Under the pieces are notes generated by a model that worked only from the letters and a program-made list of their open reading frames with translations, was not told the origin of the DNA and did not search any database. A DNA stretch of 64,000 bases, from contig CM070723.1 in the NCBI GenBank assembly GCA_036346275.1, forward strand, positions 6,386,001 to 6,450,000. Direction: 5' to 3'. The position numbers were made by a program, and so were the translations under genes. This document shows positions 55,560-64,000 of the stretch, piece by piece. The stretch comes from Otatea glauca (taxonomy: Eukaryota; Streptophyta; Magnoliopsida; Poales; Poaceae). The number at the start of each line of letters is the position of its first letter. Position 1 is the first letter of the stretch.

Positions 55560-56030
55560 ATGACCACTCTTGGTTGTGACCACTCAAAGTCACTCTTGGT
55601 TGTAATCACTTTTGGAGAGGTCATGACTACTCCACAAGAAGTCAGGACCACTCCCATAAAGGTTACGACCACTACTTAAGAGATCACGACCATTCAAGAG
55701 TACTCTCATAGAGGTCAGGGCCACTTCCCAAGGGGTCCGACCATTCCTATAGAGGTTATGACCATTCAAGACCATTCCCTAAGAGTTCACAACCACTCCT
55801 TAAGAGGCCACGACCACTCCCTAAGAGGTCAGTACCACTCCTCAAGATGTTATGACCACTTCTCAAGAGATCTGGACCACTCCTATAGAAGTCATGACCA
55901 CTCAAGACCATTCTCTAAGAGGTCATGACCACTCCTCAAAAGTCATGACCACTCGCTGAGAGGTCACAACTACTCCATAAGATGTCACGATCACTCACTG
56001 AGAGGTTATGACCACTCTGTCTCTAGGCAA
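55560..56030. repeat. Degenerate minisatellite, period about 26-28 bp
   Basis: The unit is roughly AGAGGTCATGACCACTCC plus about 9 variable bases, repeated some 15-18 times with substitutions and length changes. The minus-strand frame at 55,590-55,775 is a translation of the repeat, not a gene. The preceding 250 bp (55,311-55,559) holds no gene. Confidence 0.8.
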
Positions 56031-56326
56031 GTCTAGAACCACTCAAGGCAAAGTTATAACCACTTTGAGAAAGACCATAACCACTCAAGACAAAGTTACG
56101 ACCATTCTACGACTCTACGATCACTTAACTCAATTGCTTAAAACCAACACAAGCTTATTTCAAATTCAAACATGAGCACCACAAACTCAGACACATAAAA
56201 TACTCATCGTAAACATGAGTAGACCATCGCATAGTCTGTCAGGTCGACGACACTGGCCTCGATTACACGACATTGACCATGTGCATACAGGATTATGGGT
56301 CCACTATGGAGAAGCTATGAAGAAAC

Positions 56327-56590
56327 TACTCCCTTCGGTCTTCAAAAAGATGATGTTTTGGATATCGACAAGGTCTTTAAAACATAACTTTGACCACTAA
56401 TTTTTATTATAATATATTTATAAAACTCAATAAAATTATAATATTATGAAAGTATTTCTCGAGACAAGTCTACGCATATAATTTTTATGTATCCAATTTA
56501 AATATTTAAAAATAAATCAATATTCAAAGTTTTGGAAGTTTGACTAAAACTATGTCCAAAACATCATCTTTTCGAAGACCCGAGGTAGTA
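56327..56590. mobile_element. Stowaway-like MITE, 264 bp, both ends intact
   Basis: Left end TACTCCCTTCGGTCTTC; right end, reverse complemented, TACTACCTCGGGTCTTCG. Both arms continue with AAAGATGATGTTTTGGA. TA bounds both sides. Same subfamily as 20,524 and 8,390. Confidence 0.82.
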
Positions 56591-56699
56591 GAACACTACT
56601 GTCTACCTATACATCATGATAGACGCGGAACGCAAAGATTAGATATGGTACGGTGAGTTTAAAATAATCGTACGGTTAGTTCTGGAGTGTTGAGTGAGT

Positions 56700-57070
56700 T
56701 ACATTAGACTAGTATAGTGCTCTGTCTTCCGGTTTTCTTTTTCCAGTACGTAATATATGGTCTTTTCCTTTTCTAGAACGTTTGTTTCCTTTTTCTTAAT
56801 TCCAAGATATTTGTTTCCTTTTCCTTGAGATGATGCTGGAGGTGGGGGGAGATCTGTTGTGAACCACAGGGATGAGTTAGACATATTAAACAATGGCCAT
56901 CGAATGTGGGTGAGTAAAGCTGAGGAAAGATCTGAGAGGTTAATTTTGATGGAGGCAAGTTTCTGAGAACGTTTCGTTGGGTGCATGAAAGTTGTGCCAT
57001 CTCTAGTGAGGTGCATTATTTAGGGTGGACGTAGAAAAGAATGCTTAGATGCATTATAAAGGGGTATAGA
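56700..57070 (-). mobile_element. Dispersed repeat, contiguous copy of the element at 35,390
   Basis: On the minus strand: CCTAAATAATGCACC, CAGATCTTTCCTCAG, CATCCCTGTGGTTC, AAGGAAAAGGAAACAAA in order, matching both halves of the interrupted copy at 35,390-36,235. Noncoding. Confidence 0.65.
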
Positions 57071-57879
57071 TTGTGCAGCTACTCATCAAAAGCTCAGCTG
57101 GAATGCAGGATTTTTCACGGTGAACACAGCAAAACTTTCCCCAGCTTTCGTCAACCGCAAGTGGTCTGGACTCTGGACTTTTTAGGTAATCTGTACCCGT
57201 ACATGTTTCATCCGGCAGACGTGGATACAGACACGGTCATTAGGCTCCAATGAACATGTTTTTGTCCCCACAGAAAAGAGGCCCCCGGAGAACCGAGCCG
57301 TAGCACAGGGGTTGTGCCTACCATTGGAACTGAATCCAGTGTCTCACTGCAGCAGTGGTACACATACTCCTGCCGTCCTGCGTGCTAAGTGAGATGATAT
57401 ATTTTCACATTTCGAAGGTCACGTAGCTTCCGTTTACTTGTTCAGCGTGTGTAAAGAACACACGAGAGTATATATATGTATGTATGGTGCGTGAGTGTAA
57501 GTACGCGTGAGGCCCCTCTCTCTCTCCATTGTGGAGCCTGTTAACGCCGACGGGACGGACCAAGTAATTCTGTGGCAACGGCGACGTGGGGATGTGGAAA
57601 TGACGCGCCGCGGCACGGTCTGAACCGCTGGTCCCCCTGGCCTGTGTCTGTGCAGTGTGTAGTAAACATCGAGCACGGCCTTTTCAGAATCTGGAAGCGG
57701 CCGAAACCGAAACGCAGAATGACGCAGCTCCATCATGGCCGTAGAGCACTGGTACCATTGTAATTCATACATAACTAGTCAGGGTCGCGCGCTACGATGT
57801 ATCGTGTGAAATTCGGTTGCGCAACGTTGCGGCGAGTGAAATTTGGTACGATGATTATTTTTTTAAAAAAATGGGTCTG
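57071..57879. other. Intergenic, no gene supported
   Basis: Short frames only. A TATATATATGTATGTATG simple repeat is near 57,470. Confidence 0.35.
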
Positions 57880-58690
57880 AGGATCTAAACGTAATTTTGT
57901 CTTCTCCGTCGTCGAATCCACGGACTGCTATGAGCCGTCGGCGAATACGTGGATTTGTCTGAAAAAACACGTAGGGATATAATTTTTGCGAAGAAAAACG
58001 TTGCGGTGCGTGAAATTTGGTTCGACGATTATGTTTTTTTTGGAAAAATGGGTCTGAGGATATAAACGTGATTTCGTCTTTTCCGTCGTCGAATCCACGG
58101 ACTGCTATGAGCCGTTGGCGAACACGGGGATTTGTTTGAAAAAAGCCGTGGAAGGATATAAACGCAATTTCGTTTTTTTCGGGTGAATTAAGAAAAACGC
58201 GTTTTCGTCTTTTCCGTCGTCGAATCCACGGAGTGGCATGAGCCGTCGGTGAATACGTGGATCTGTCTGAAAAAACGGCGTAGGGATATATTTTTTGCGA
58301 AAAAACGCGGAGGGATATAGACGTAACTTTATTTTTCGGGTCAACAAAGAAAAAAACGTTTTTTTGGACCGAAACGTAATTTCGTTTTTTCGTCGTCGAA
58401 TCCACGAACTGCTATGAGCCGTCGGCGAACACGGGGATTTGTTTGAAAAAAGGCGTAGAAGGATATAAACGCATTTATGTTTTTTTCGGGTGAATTAAGA
58501 AAAAAACGTTTTTCGGGATTTAAACGTATTTGTTTTTCGGGATCTAAACGTATTTTCGTTTCTTCTCGGTCTATTCCGCAAAAAAACCGACGTGAGGATG
58601 AACGTAAACCGCGGAGGGACCTTAACGTAATTTTATTTTTTTCGGGTCTATTTTATTAAAAAACCAACGGAAGGACCCGAACACGATTTT
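57880..58690. repeat. Higher-order tandem repeat, about 307 bp built from about 177- and 131-bp units
   Basis: The landmark GTCGAATCCACG recurs at 57,911, 58,088, 58,219 and 58,395, spaced 177, 131 and 176 bp, so every second copy is 307-308 bp apart. Shared flanks include CTATGAGCCGTCGGCGAA, GGGGATTTGTTTGAAAAAA and TTTTTTCGGGTGAATTAAG. Long minus-strand frames here reflect the repeat. The 280 bp after it (to 58,971) has no supported gene. Confidence 0.75.
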
Positions 58691-58971
58691 AAATTTTATG
58701 GAGGGGCGTCTCGCGAAGGGGGTGACGTGGCCGGTCTGAAAAGCCGGCAATCCCACCCGCTTTAAGGATAAGAATTATTGGGCAGACTGGCAGGAAACGA
58801 AGCAGCAGAATGGAGACTGTACCGCTACCATCGCCCGTTCGTTCGAGGTGTATCCGTGTATGAATGTATTTGAACCTTCCAGAAATGCTCATGGTCCATC
58901 AGCCAGCCCGTTGCCCCGGCACAAAAGGGCCAAAATGGCCGGAGCACCTGTGGAGGATTTGGCCTTGCATT

Positions 58972-59359
58972 TGTTGACATTCGGTTGTAAGGACAAATCC
59001 GAACTCATCTCTTGCGATTTTCTTTATATATCAAGCATATCTATGTACAAAAATAAATCTAATAAAGCGAAAGAACTTTTCCCCTTACTTTGTGTGTGCT
59101 CTTTTTCTTATGATTTCCTTAGTATACTGTTAATTGTGTTAAGAAACCCTAATAGTCCATTGGAAGGCCCATGTGGTCCCTTAGCCAAAACCCTAGAGAG
59201 CGCTATAAAAGGAGGAGAGGGTCCCCCCATGTACGAGAATTCATTAGCAATAAAGAATTTCCGCTTTCGCTCTCCCTAAACACGTCTCTCTCTCTTTCTG
59301 TTCTCCACTTCAGATCTGTTCGGGAACTCCGGACTATTCGATAGCGAGGTTCCTTAACA
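58972..59359 (+). repeat. 5' LTR of the copia element, about 388 bp
   Basis: Starts TGTTGACATTCGG and ends TTCCTTAACA. TATA box CTATAAAAGG at 59,203-59,212 and AATAAAG at 59,249-59,255 mark U3/R, followed by a CTCTCTCTCT tract. The 3' partner is outside the window, so the left edge rests on the TG and on composition only. Confidence 0.65.
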
Positions 59360-60966
59360 CGTTATCAGCACGAAGCTCTACCGGAGATCAGATTGAAAAG
59401 GTGAGAAAAGGTGGGATTAGCGTTTGAATCTAATCGTTCTTTTTCTATGCATGCATCTATCTTACGTGGCACGAAACTACACGGCGATCGCACGAAGCTA
59501 GCCGACATGAAGCAACAGTACGTGGTTTACTGTTCATCACAGAAAAAAAAAGGAAATCGACATGCTGCCTCGGTCTTCGCGCACGTAGCGCGTCGCCGAC
59601 GGTCGCCGTCGCCGCCTCGGCCGTCTTTGCCTTGTTCACGCAAATAGCGTCGCCGCCGCCGCCTCGCCGACCTCGGTTGACCGCCACGCGGCGCGTCGCC
59701 GCGGCGGTCGACCTCGCTTTCGCGCCCGCCGCCGTCGGCTCCGGGCCCACGCGACGACGCAAGAAGCGTCGCTCGGCTCAAGCCGACCCGGCCGCCCCGC
59801 CGTCGCACCACCGCCGCCGCGGCCGTCGCCCGGCCGGCCTCGAAGTCTTCTGCCGCCACACTCGGTCCGCTGCGTCGCTTCGCTCGGCCCGAAGCGCACC
59901 GACCTCCGACGGTCGTCGACCCCGGCCCGTCGCTGCCGGCCACTCGAAGCTTCGGCTTACACGCCGCGGCGCACGGCGCCGGCCTTGACCGCCGACGACG
60001 CCGCCAGACAAGCTCGCTCCGTCGCGCGCTCGAATCCGCCACCGCCGCCGGCCTCGACTGCGGCCGCCCATTGTTGCCGGCTCGGCCGCAAGACGTAGCC
60101 GCGCTGCCACGCACCGCCGCCGCCATCGCTGCTCGCAATGGCGACGCGAGCCTTCGGTCCTCACGCACGTCGCCCGCTAGGCTCGGCCTCGCGCACCTCG
60201 GCCTCGGCCCACGGCACCGGCTTGGCCTTCGCACCGCGCCGGCATGAAGCCGCGCCCGCGTCGCCGGCCGGTGGTCGACGGCCTTGCAGCGCCGATGAAG
60301 TGGCGCAGCGCCTCCACGCGCCACCGCCGCCGCGCGCCGAATTCGCCGCCGGCCGGCCACGCCGCCGCTTTTTTCCACCGCGCCCGAGGAAGGCGAAGCG
60401 GACGAGGCGCGCGCGCGGCGGCGAACGAAGGCGGCGTCGCGCGCGGCGCGCGACGCTGGCGCGAGGCCCGAGGAAGGCGGCGGCGCGAGGCAAGCAACGC
60501 AAGAAGCGGCGCGAGGCGAAGGACGCAAGCGCAGAAAAACGGCGCAAGGGGGAAACCCTATTCTCATGCCCAACGCACCAGTTTTTCCGGGCCAAGCAGG
60601 CCGGATGGGCTGGCCGGTTTGGCCACGCAGGCCAAGAGGCCCAAGCCCAAGAAGCCGGCCACACGCAGCGCGCCTCGGCCAAGAAGAGAAAAAAAGAGAA
60701 AAGAAAGAAAAGGAAAAGGAGAAGAAAAAAGAAAAAAAAAGAAAATTTTGAAAAAATTGCCAGAAAATCTAGAAGATTTATTTGGCCCTGTTTTTAATTT
60801 TTCTTGCTCTATTTCTCTGTTTTACGAATTTTCTTTATGAATTTTGAATCTGTTGCTTTATTTAATATATTGCAATGCATATGAATTTATTTTCCTGCAC
60901 TTTATGCTTTTTGCAACCATTTTCTATCAGATTACACGCAGTAATCTAAATCAGAATTTTGAAATC
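59360..60966. other. GC-rich leader between LTR and gag of the copia element
   Basis: Begins CGTTATCAGCACGAAGCTC right after the LTR. From 59,570 to 60,680 it is extremely GC-rich (GCCGCC, GCGCGGCG words), giving a 348-codon minus frame and several plus frames, none with recognisable domains. It then switches to an A-rich then T-rich stretch before the gag start. The GC-rich core looks inserted or captured; its origin is unknown. Confidence 0.55.
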
Positions 60967-62020
60967 ATGCAGATGTCTGGCATTGTGAATCGTGAGTTTG
61001 AAGAACTGGCCCCGCACGGTCAGAACTACCTCACTTGGGCATCGGACGTAAAGATTGTTCTTGGGGGCAAGAAGCTCCGTTCAGCGATTGGTCTAGGGTC
61101 CTCGCAGGACGCAAAACCTACCGCTGAGCAGAACGATCAAGCTCTGCATTTTCTCAGGCACCACCTCTCAGCCACTCTAAAGAATGAATATATGGCTGAG
61201 GAGAGTGCACTTGAGCTTTGGACTGCACTTCAGAAGCGGTTCGAAAAGCTCAAGTACACCATCTTGCCCCAAGCACAGCAAGATTGGGTACGCCTGAGGT
61301 TTGCAGACTTCAGAACAGTGGCCGAGTACAATTCTGCCTTGCACAGAATTTGTACCAATCTCTCTCTATGTGGCAAGAAGATCACTGATGAAGAGAAGAT
61401 TGAGAAAACTCTCTCTACCTTCCACCCTAATGCTATCCAGAGTGCACGCAGCTATCGTCAGGACGCATACAAGGAGTATAGCGAACTGATTGATGTAATG
61501 CAAGTTGCGGAATCGCAAGACGATGTTCTACGCAAGAACTATGTCTCGCACCACCGACGAGGCAATCGCATCAAGTCAATGCCAACACTACAAGGTGAGA
61601 AAGCCCACTCATAGAAAGAAGGGCAAGCGGTGTGGAAAGAGAGACCCTGTGCCAAAGGAAAGTCCAAAGCCCCGTGAAGAGGGATGACAAAGAAAAGACA
61701 CACGCCAAGCCGTATGGACAGCAGAACCAGACATGCTTCAAGTGTGGCACTTGGGGACATTGGTCGAAGATATGTCGAGAATCCAAGGAAGCGATCAACG
61801 CATATCAGGCTAAGAAGAAGGCAAAGGAAAACGCCCCGCAGAGGCGCACTTCGCCAACATCGGTGAAGATGATGTCATGGATGTAGACACCCCACTTGCC
61901 TCATCCTCACAGAATAGCCTGGACATCGATGCTGCAGCCATGATTATGGCAAATGAAGAGAAAACTTCTGCAGATGATATAGAAGCAGAAATTAATGCAT
62001 ATTTTACAGATTCTGTTTAA
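60967..62020 (+). pseudogene. gag: Copia gag (capsid-like domain plus CCHC zinc knuckle), frameshifted
   Basis: Starts MQMSGIVNREFEELAPHG; the frame is open to 61,614 and carries the plant copia gag domain (NYLTWASDVKIVLGGKKL, then ALELWTALQKRFEK and the DFRTVAEYNSALHRI region). The reading then needs other frames: a basic segment near 61,560-61,690, then the knuckle CFKCGTWGHWSKIC (C-x2-C-x4-H-x4-C) near 61,735-61,778, then an acidic tail with DDVMDVDTP and a stop TAA at 62,018-62,020. At least two frame changes break it. In life, Gag packages element RNA into particles. Confidence 0.85.
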
Positions 62021-62225
62021 TGCATTTCTTTTAGATTATGGTTGTTAGCATTTTTTTCTTTGAATAAAGGATTGTAAGCTCTAGAAGAGCATACTTCTTT
62101 CATGAATAAATACGCAATTTATTCTTTATTCCAGTATTCTTCAATTTTGCAAGTAATATTTGGATTGTTTTTGCCTCTATCTGATTAGAATTATATTTCT
62201 TTTATCTAGAAATCGTAGCGCCTAA
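62021..62225. other. AT-rich spacer between gag and protease
   Basis: About 205 bases of T-rich sequence with AATAAAG near 62,063, GAATAAATA near 62,103 and an acceptor-like TTTTATCTAG near 62,204-62,213. Most plant copia elements encode gag and pol in one continuous frame, so a spacer is unusual. Confidence 0.5.
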
Positions 62226-63900
62226 ATGGAAGAGATATGCATTGTTGATAGTGGCACAACAAATACCATCTTAAGAGAGTCTAAGTATTTCAATCGATCA
62301 CGAAGAACGCCGAAAGATTACTACGATCGCAGAAGCGACTCATATGTAATCGGCTCGGAAGAGCCACTATTATATTGCCTATGGGTACAACTTTGGTAAT
62401 TGAAGAAGCCCTTTGTACCTCGAATCAACACGCACTCTCCTAAGCTTTAAAGACATCCGCGCCAATGGTTTTCACGTAGAAACCAATGAAGAAAATGGCA
62501 AAGAATACTTGTGCATTGTGAAGCACGCGGTATGTGGAAAAATCGTATTAGAAAAATGTCCTCATATGAATCTGGGTTGTACTACACGAATATTCATGCA
62601 CCAAGTGTATACTTCCTTGAAGACTGCTTTTAGAAGCTCGAGTTATTTTCTTTATGGCATGGTAGATTAGGTCATCCCGGTCTTAGAATGATGAGAAATA
62701 TAGTGAACAACTCACGTGGTCATGGCATAAATGTTAAAAATTTCCCAAATCATGAAGATTTTGTGTGCCTGCATGTGCCACGGAAATTAATAACTAGACC
62801 CTCTGTCATGAAAGTGCAAAGTGAAATCCTGCATTCTGGAACGCATCCGAGGATATTTGCGGTCCGATTCAGCCCTGTCGGGCCGTTTCGATACTTTATG
62901 GTGCTCATCGATGCTTCTCGAAATGGTCGCATGTATGCTTGTTGTCAACAAGAAACCATGCTTTTGCAAAGTCGATCTCGCAGATCATAAGAATTAAGAA
63001 TGCTTTCCCGATCATCGCGTGAAGTCCATTAGAATGGACAATGCCGAGAATTTACTTCAAAGGCATTTGATGATTATTGCACAAACAACAGGATAGCGAT
63101 TGAGCACTCCGCACCGCACGCTCATACGCAGAATCGGACTAGCGAAGCACTAATAAAGAGGATTAAGTTCATTGCCGACCGCTTTGCGAGTTGTAACTTG
63201 CCCAACACTTGTTGGGGACACGCAGATCTGCACGCAGCAGCTCTTATCAATTTTAGACCGTCGGCCTACAACATCCATTCTCCTATGCAACTTGTGCACT
63301 AATCATCCCAAGATCTCCCATCTTAGAAAATTTGGGTGTATGGTATATGTACCTATACCACCCCAAATGGATCGCAATGGGCCCTCTCCGCAAGTCTGGG
63401 ATATACGTTGGTTATGAGAGTGCATCCATAATCGTATTTGGAACCCATGATCGAGACTTGCATACACCGATTCACCGATTGCATCTTTGACGAGGATCGC
63501 TTTCCGTCATTAGGGAGGAAATCAACCTTTGATGAAAAATGCCGGAAATCATATGGCATTCCACCGATCCCCGCACATGACCCCGAACTAATGAAGCAAA
63601 TCAAGAAGTCCGAAGATAATTGATTTGCGTAATTTAGCAAATGAACCGCTGATCATTTTGTGATCCAAGGGCGTGGTTAAGTCGCATGTACCCGCAAGGA
63701 ATGCACCGAGAGGGTGGAAATACCAAAGAAAATAGAAGGTATCCTCAACCTGCTCAGAGGCCTCAAAGAAAAGAGCAGTAATCTGCTCCTCAAACCCAAA
63801 GTACCCGAGACGCCTAGAGAAAATCAAGCAGAGGACTTACCACAACCAATCATGAAAATGCCCCAAGGAAAGAAGGGAGCCAGTTGAGACTGCACCGAAA
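62226..63900 (+). pseudogene. pol: Copia pol fragment: aspartic protease, GAG-pre-integrase and integrase, heavily degenerate
   Basis: ATG at 62,226 opens MEEICIVDSGTTNTILRE, where DSG is the protease active-site motif. An RTLLSFKDIRANGFHVET block follows at about 62,425-62,485. WHGRLGHPG at about 62,655-62,682 marks the GAG-pre-integrase domain, and FRYFMVLIDAS and later frames around 62,880-63,420 belong to the integrase core. The domains sit in at least three frames with many stops. Several downstream pieces (HPKISHLRKFGCMVYVPI, FADCIFDED-like) match the integrase end of TNT1-type polyproteins. No reverse transcriptase motif is reached. Confidence 0.8.
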
Positions 63901-64000
63901 GAAGCCAATAGAAAAGGCAATTCCTGCACTTGAATCTTCCATCAAGGAAGCCGCGGAAATAATGTGTGCGCACACATAGGCGATGAAAGCTAAAGGAACT

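Larger units (their letters stand above)
58972..64000 (+). mobile_element. Ty1-copia retrotransposon, 5' part, running off the window
   Basis: Order: LTR (58,972-59,359), primer-site-like segment, GC-rich leader, gag (60,967-62,020), spacer, aspartic protease, pre-integrase and integrase (62,226 onward). Integrase position before any reverse transcriptase defines copia order. Reverse transcriptase, RNase H and the 3' LTR lie beyond 64,000 or are lost. Frameshifts and stops make it inactive. Confidence 0.85.

Noticed and set aside
57863..58405. 180-codon minus-strand frame
   Set aside because: It repeats internally with the 307-bp higher-order repeat and has no domain.
59527..60573. 348-codon minus-strand frame in the copia leader
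   Set aside because: Composition-driven: the sequence is nearly all GC, overlapping frames are open on both strands, and no domain is recognisable. Kept only as a finding about the leader.

Overview
The window is nuclear DNA of a grass. Four protein-coding genes with plant-type structure (GT-AG introns, GC-rich first exons, monocot-like proteins) sit among dense transposon debris: Stowaway-, Tourist-, Mutator- and hAT-type non-autonomous elements, solo LTRs and one large Ty1-copia relic. Species cannot be decided by eye; a panicoid grass is plausible but unproven. No rRNA gene, CRISPR array or convincing tRNA gene was seen.

Layout. 1-4.3 kb: LTR-retrotransposon debris, with a GC-rich block of palindromic GCTGCC/GGCAGC words split by a compact minus-strand LTR element. 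4.5-14.5 kb: intergenic, holding a Mutator-type MITE, three hAT-like elements delimited by 8-bp target duplications, a Tourist-like element, two foldback elements and a truncated Stowaway-like MITE. 14.76-19.33 kb: an 11-exon CDPK-related kinase (CRK). 21.18-27.27 kb: an 8-exon gene for an acidic, SAP-like nuclear protein with a 2-kb LTR element in intron 1. 28.8-32.9 kb: more MITEs. 32.99-33.93 kb (minus): a one-exon DUF1645 gene. 34.3-41.9 kb: MITEs, an interrupted dispersed element and a 0.76-kb hAT element. 41.98-44.57 kb (minus): a WEB1-type coiled-coil protein with a 5' leader intron. 46.5-58.9 kb: repeats, including a 1.9-kb hAT element, two solo LTRs with perfect 5-bp duplications, a minisatellite and an approximately 307-bp higher-order repeat. 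58.97-64.0 kb: the LTR, leader, gag and decayed protease/integrase of a copia element that runs off the window.

How the genes relate: the four genes are independent transcription units and no operon-like logic is expected. CRK (membrane-anchored signalling kinase), DUF1645 (stress/growth-linked family) and WEB1-like (chloroplast photorelocation family) belong to known plant families; the SAP-like protein is less clear.

The most unusual signal lies at 51.4-53.7 kb: about 22 copies of a constant 7-base core AACACAT (with rare variants), nearly all flanked by inverted arms whose sequence differs from copy to copy while complementarity is kept. Other notable points are six hAT-like elements recognisable by matching 8-bp flanks, two of which carry the same approximately 170-bp internal monomer in opposite orientation, and a copia element with a very GC-rich leader and an AT-rich spacer between gag and protease.
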